Assembly (NCBI GenBank): GCA_003554005.1
Contig: PWEU01000171.1
Location: forward strand, 1 to 15,216
DNA length: 15,216 nucleotides
Direction: 5' to 3'
DNA from: Nitriliruptoraceae bacterium
Lineage (GTDB): Bacteria; Actinomycetota; Nitriliruptoria; Nitriliruptorales; Nitriliruptoraceae
Shown here: positions 15,070-15,216 of the stretch, piece after piece
How the letters are laid out: the number at the start of each line of letters is the position of its first letter
Position numbering within the stretch: the first letter of the stretch is position 1
Program-made: the position numbers and the translations under genes
The notes under the pieces: model-generated
What the model was told of the DNA's origin: nothing
What the model saw: the letters and a program-made list of their open reading frames with translations, nothing else
Databases searched by the model: none

Positions 15070-15216
15070 CTAGATGCAGGCGGTCTGGTCGCCAGAGACG
15101 CCCCGCATGCAGTGCTGGCGTTGCTCCGCACCGCCGGGCTGCCACCGCTCGTCATCGGTCCGCGTCAGGGTGATCCGGATGTCCCGACCGACCACCGAGT
15201 CGTCGAGGAACCCCCA
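15070..15216 (-). CDS. C-terminal fragment of an unknown, probably exported protein (partial at window edge)
   Basis: From the right edge the minus strand reads open for 48 codons to a TAG at 15070-15072. The peptide ends with VVGRDIRITLTRTDDERWQP, then EQRQHCMRGVSGDQTACI. The composition is that of a normal protein: balanced, with a hydrophobic/polar alternation like a beta-strand (DIRITLTRT), and two cysteines 10 residues apart near the end that could form a disulfide. That resembles C-termini of small actinobacterial secreted or lipoprotein families, but I cannot name one. It converges on the activase gene with a 25-base gap holding no obvious terminator. Confidence 0.55.
   Translation of the reverse strand, partial: WGFLDDSVVGRDIRITLTRTDDERWQPGGAEQRQHCMRGVSGDQTACI

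Noticed and set aside
1..15216. Mobile element, prophage, CRISPR array or toxin-antitoxin system
   Set aside because: No transposase, integrase, terminal inverted repeats, spaced direct repeats or small toxin-like gene pairs were seen; base composition appears uniform.

Overview
The window is very GC-rich (about 70% by eye), with GTG starts, strong purine-rich ribosome binding sites, tightly overlapped genes and Ala/Val/Arg/Asp-rich proteins. This fits a high-GC actinobacterium (Actinomycetota); nothing in the sequence lets me name the class or genus safely. I see no insertion sequence, prophage, CRISPR array, tRNA or rRNA.

Left part (1-7097): two sodium:solute symporter (SSS) systems, each with its own small two-helix partner, flank a signalling pair. 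On the minus strand a DUF485 protein and an ActP-like acetate/monocarboxylate symporter are followed, with a one-base stop/start overlap, by the N-terminal end of a LytS-type sensor histidine kinase that runs off the left edge. Divergent from them is a two-gene plus-strand operon: a cyclic-nucleotide-like/CBS/DUF294 nucleotidyltransferase and a DEDDh 3'-5' exonuclease overlapping it by 4 bases. This operon converges on the second SSS system, separated from it by a perfect 15-bp hairpin. The second system is a DUF4212 small subunit plus a large-subunit symporter of the VC_2705 type. The actP/DUF485/DUF294/exonuclease grouping resembles the acetate-uptake neighbourhood known from gammaproteobacteria (near acs and crbSR), but here with a LytS-type kinase.

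Middle part (7098-11938, plus strand): a small four-helix membrane protein, an AMP-forming acyl-CoA synthetase, a CPBP intramembrane protease, and a serine hydrolase of the beta-lactamase/PBP-like family with a three-helix membrane tail and an altered third catalytic motif. Uptake of small carboxylates followed by CoA activation is a plausible theme for 1-9353.

Right part (11939-15216): a Cys-rich four-helix-bundle protein (DUF326, putative copper/metal store) on the minus strand, divergent from a 733-residue protein that joins a 2-hydroxyacyl-CoA-dehydratase-D/DUF2229-like iron-sulfur domain to a BadF/BcrA-type ATP-driven activase. This fusion, a candidate self-contained ATP-driven low-potential electron-transfer enzyme, is the most unusual gene here. 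The C-terminus of an unknown minus-strand gene enters at the right edge.
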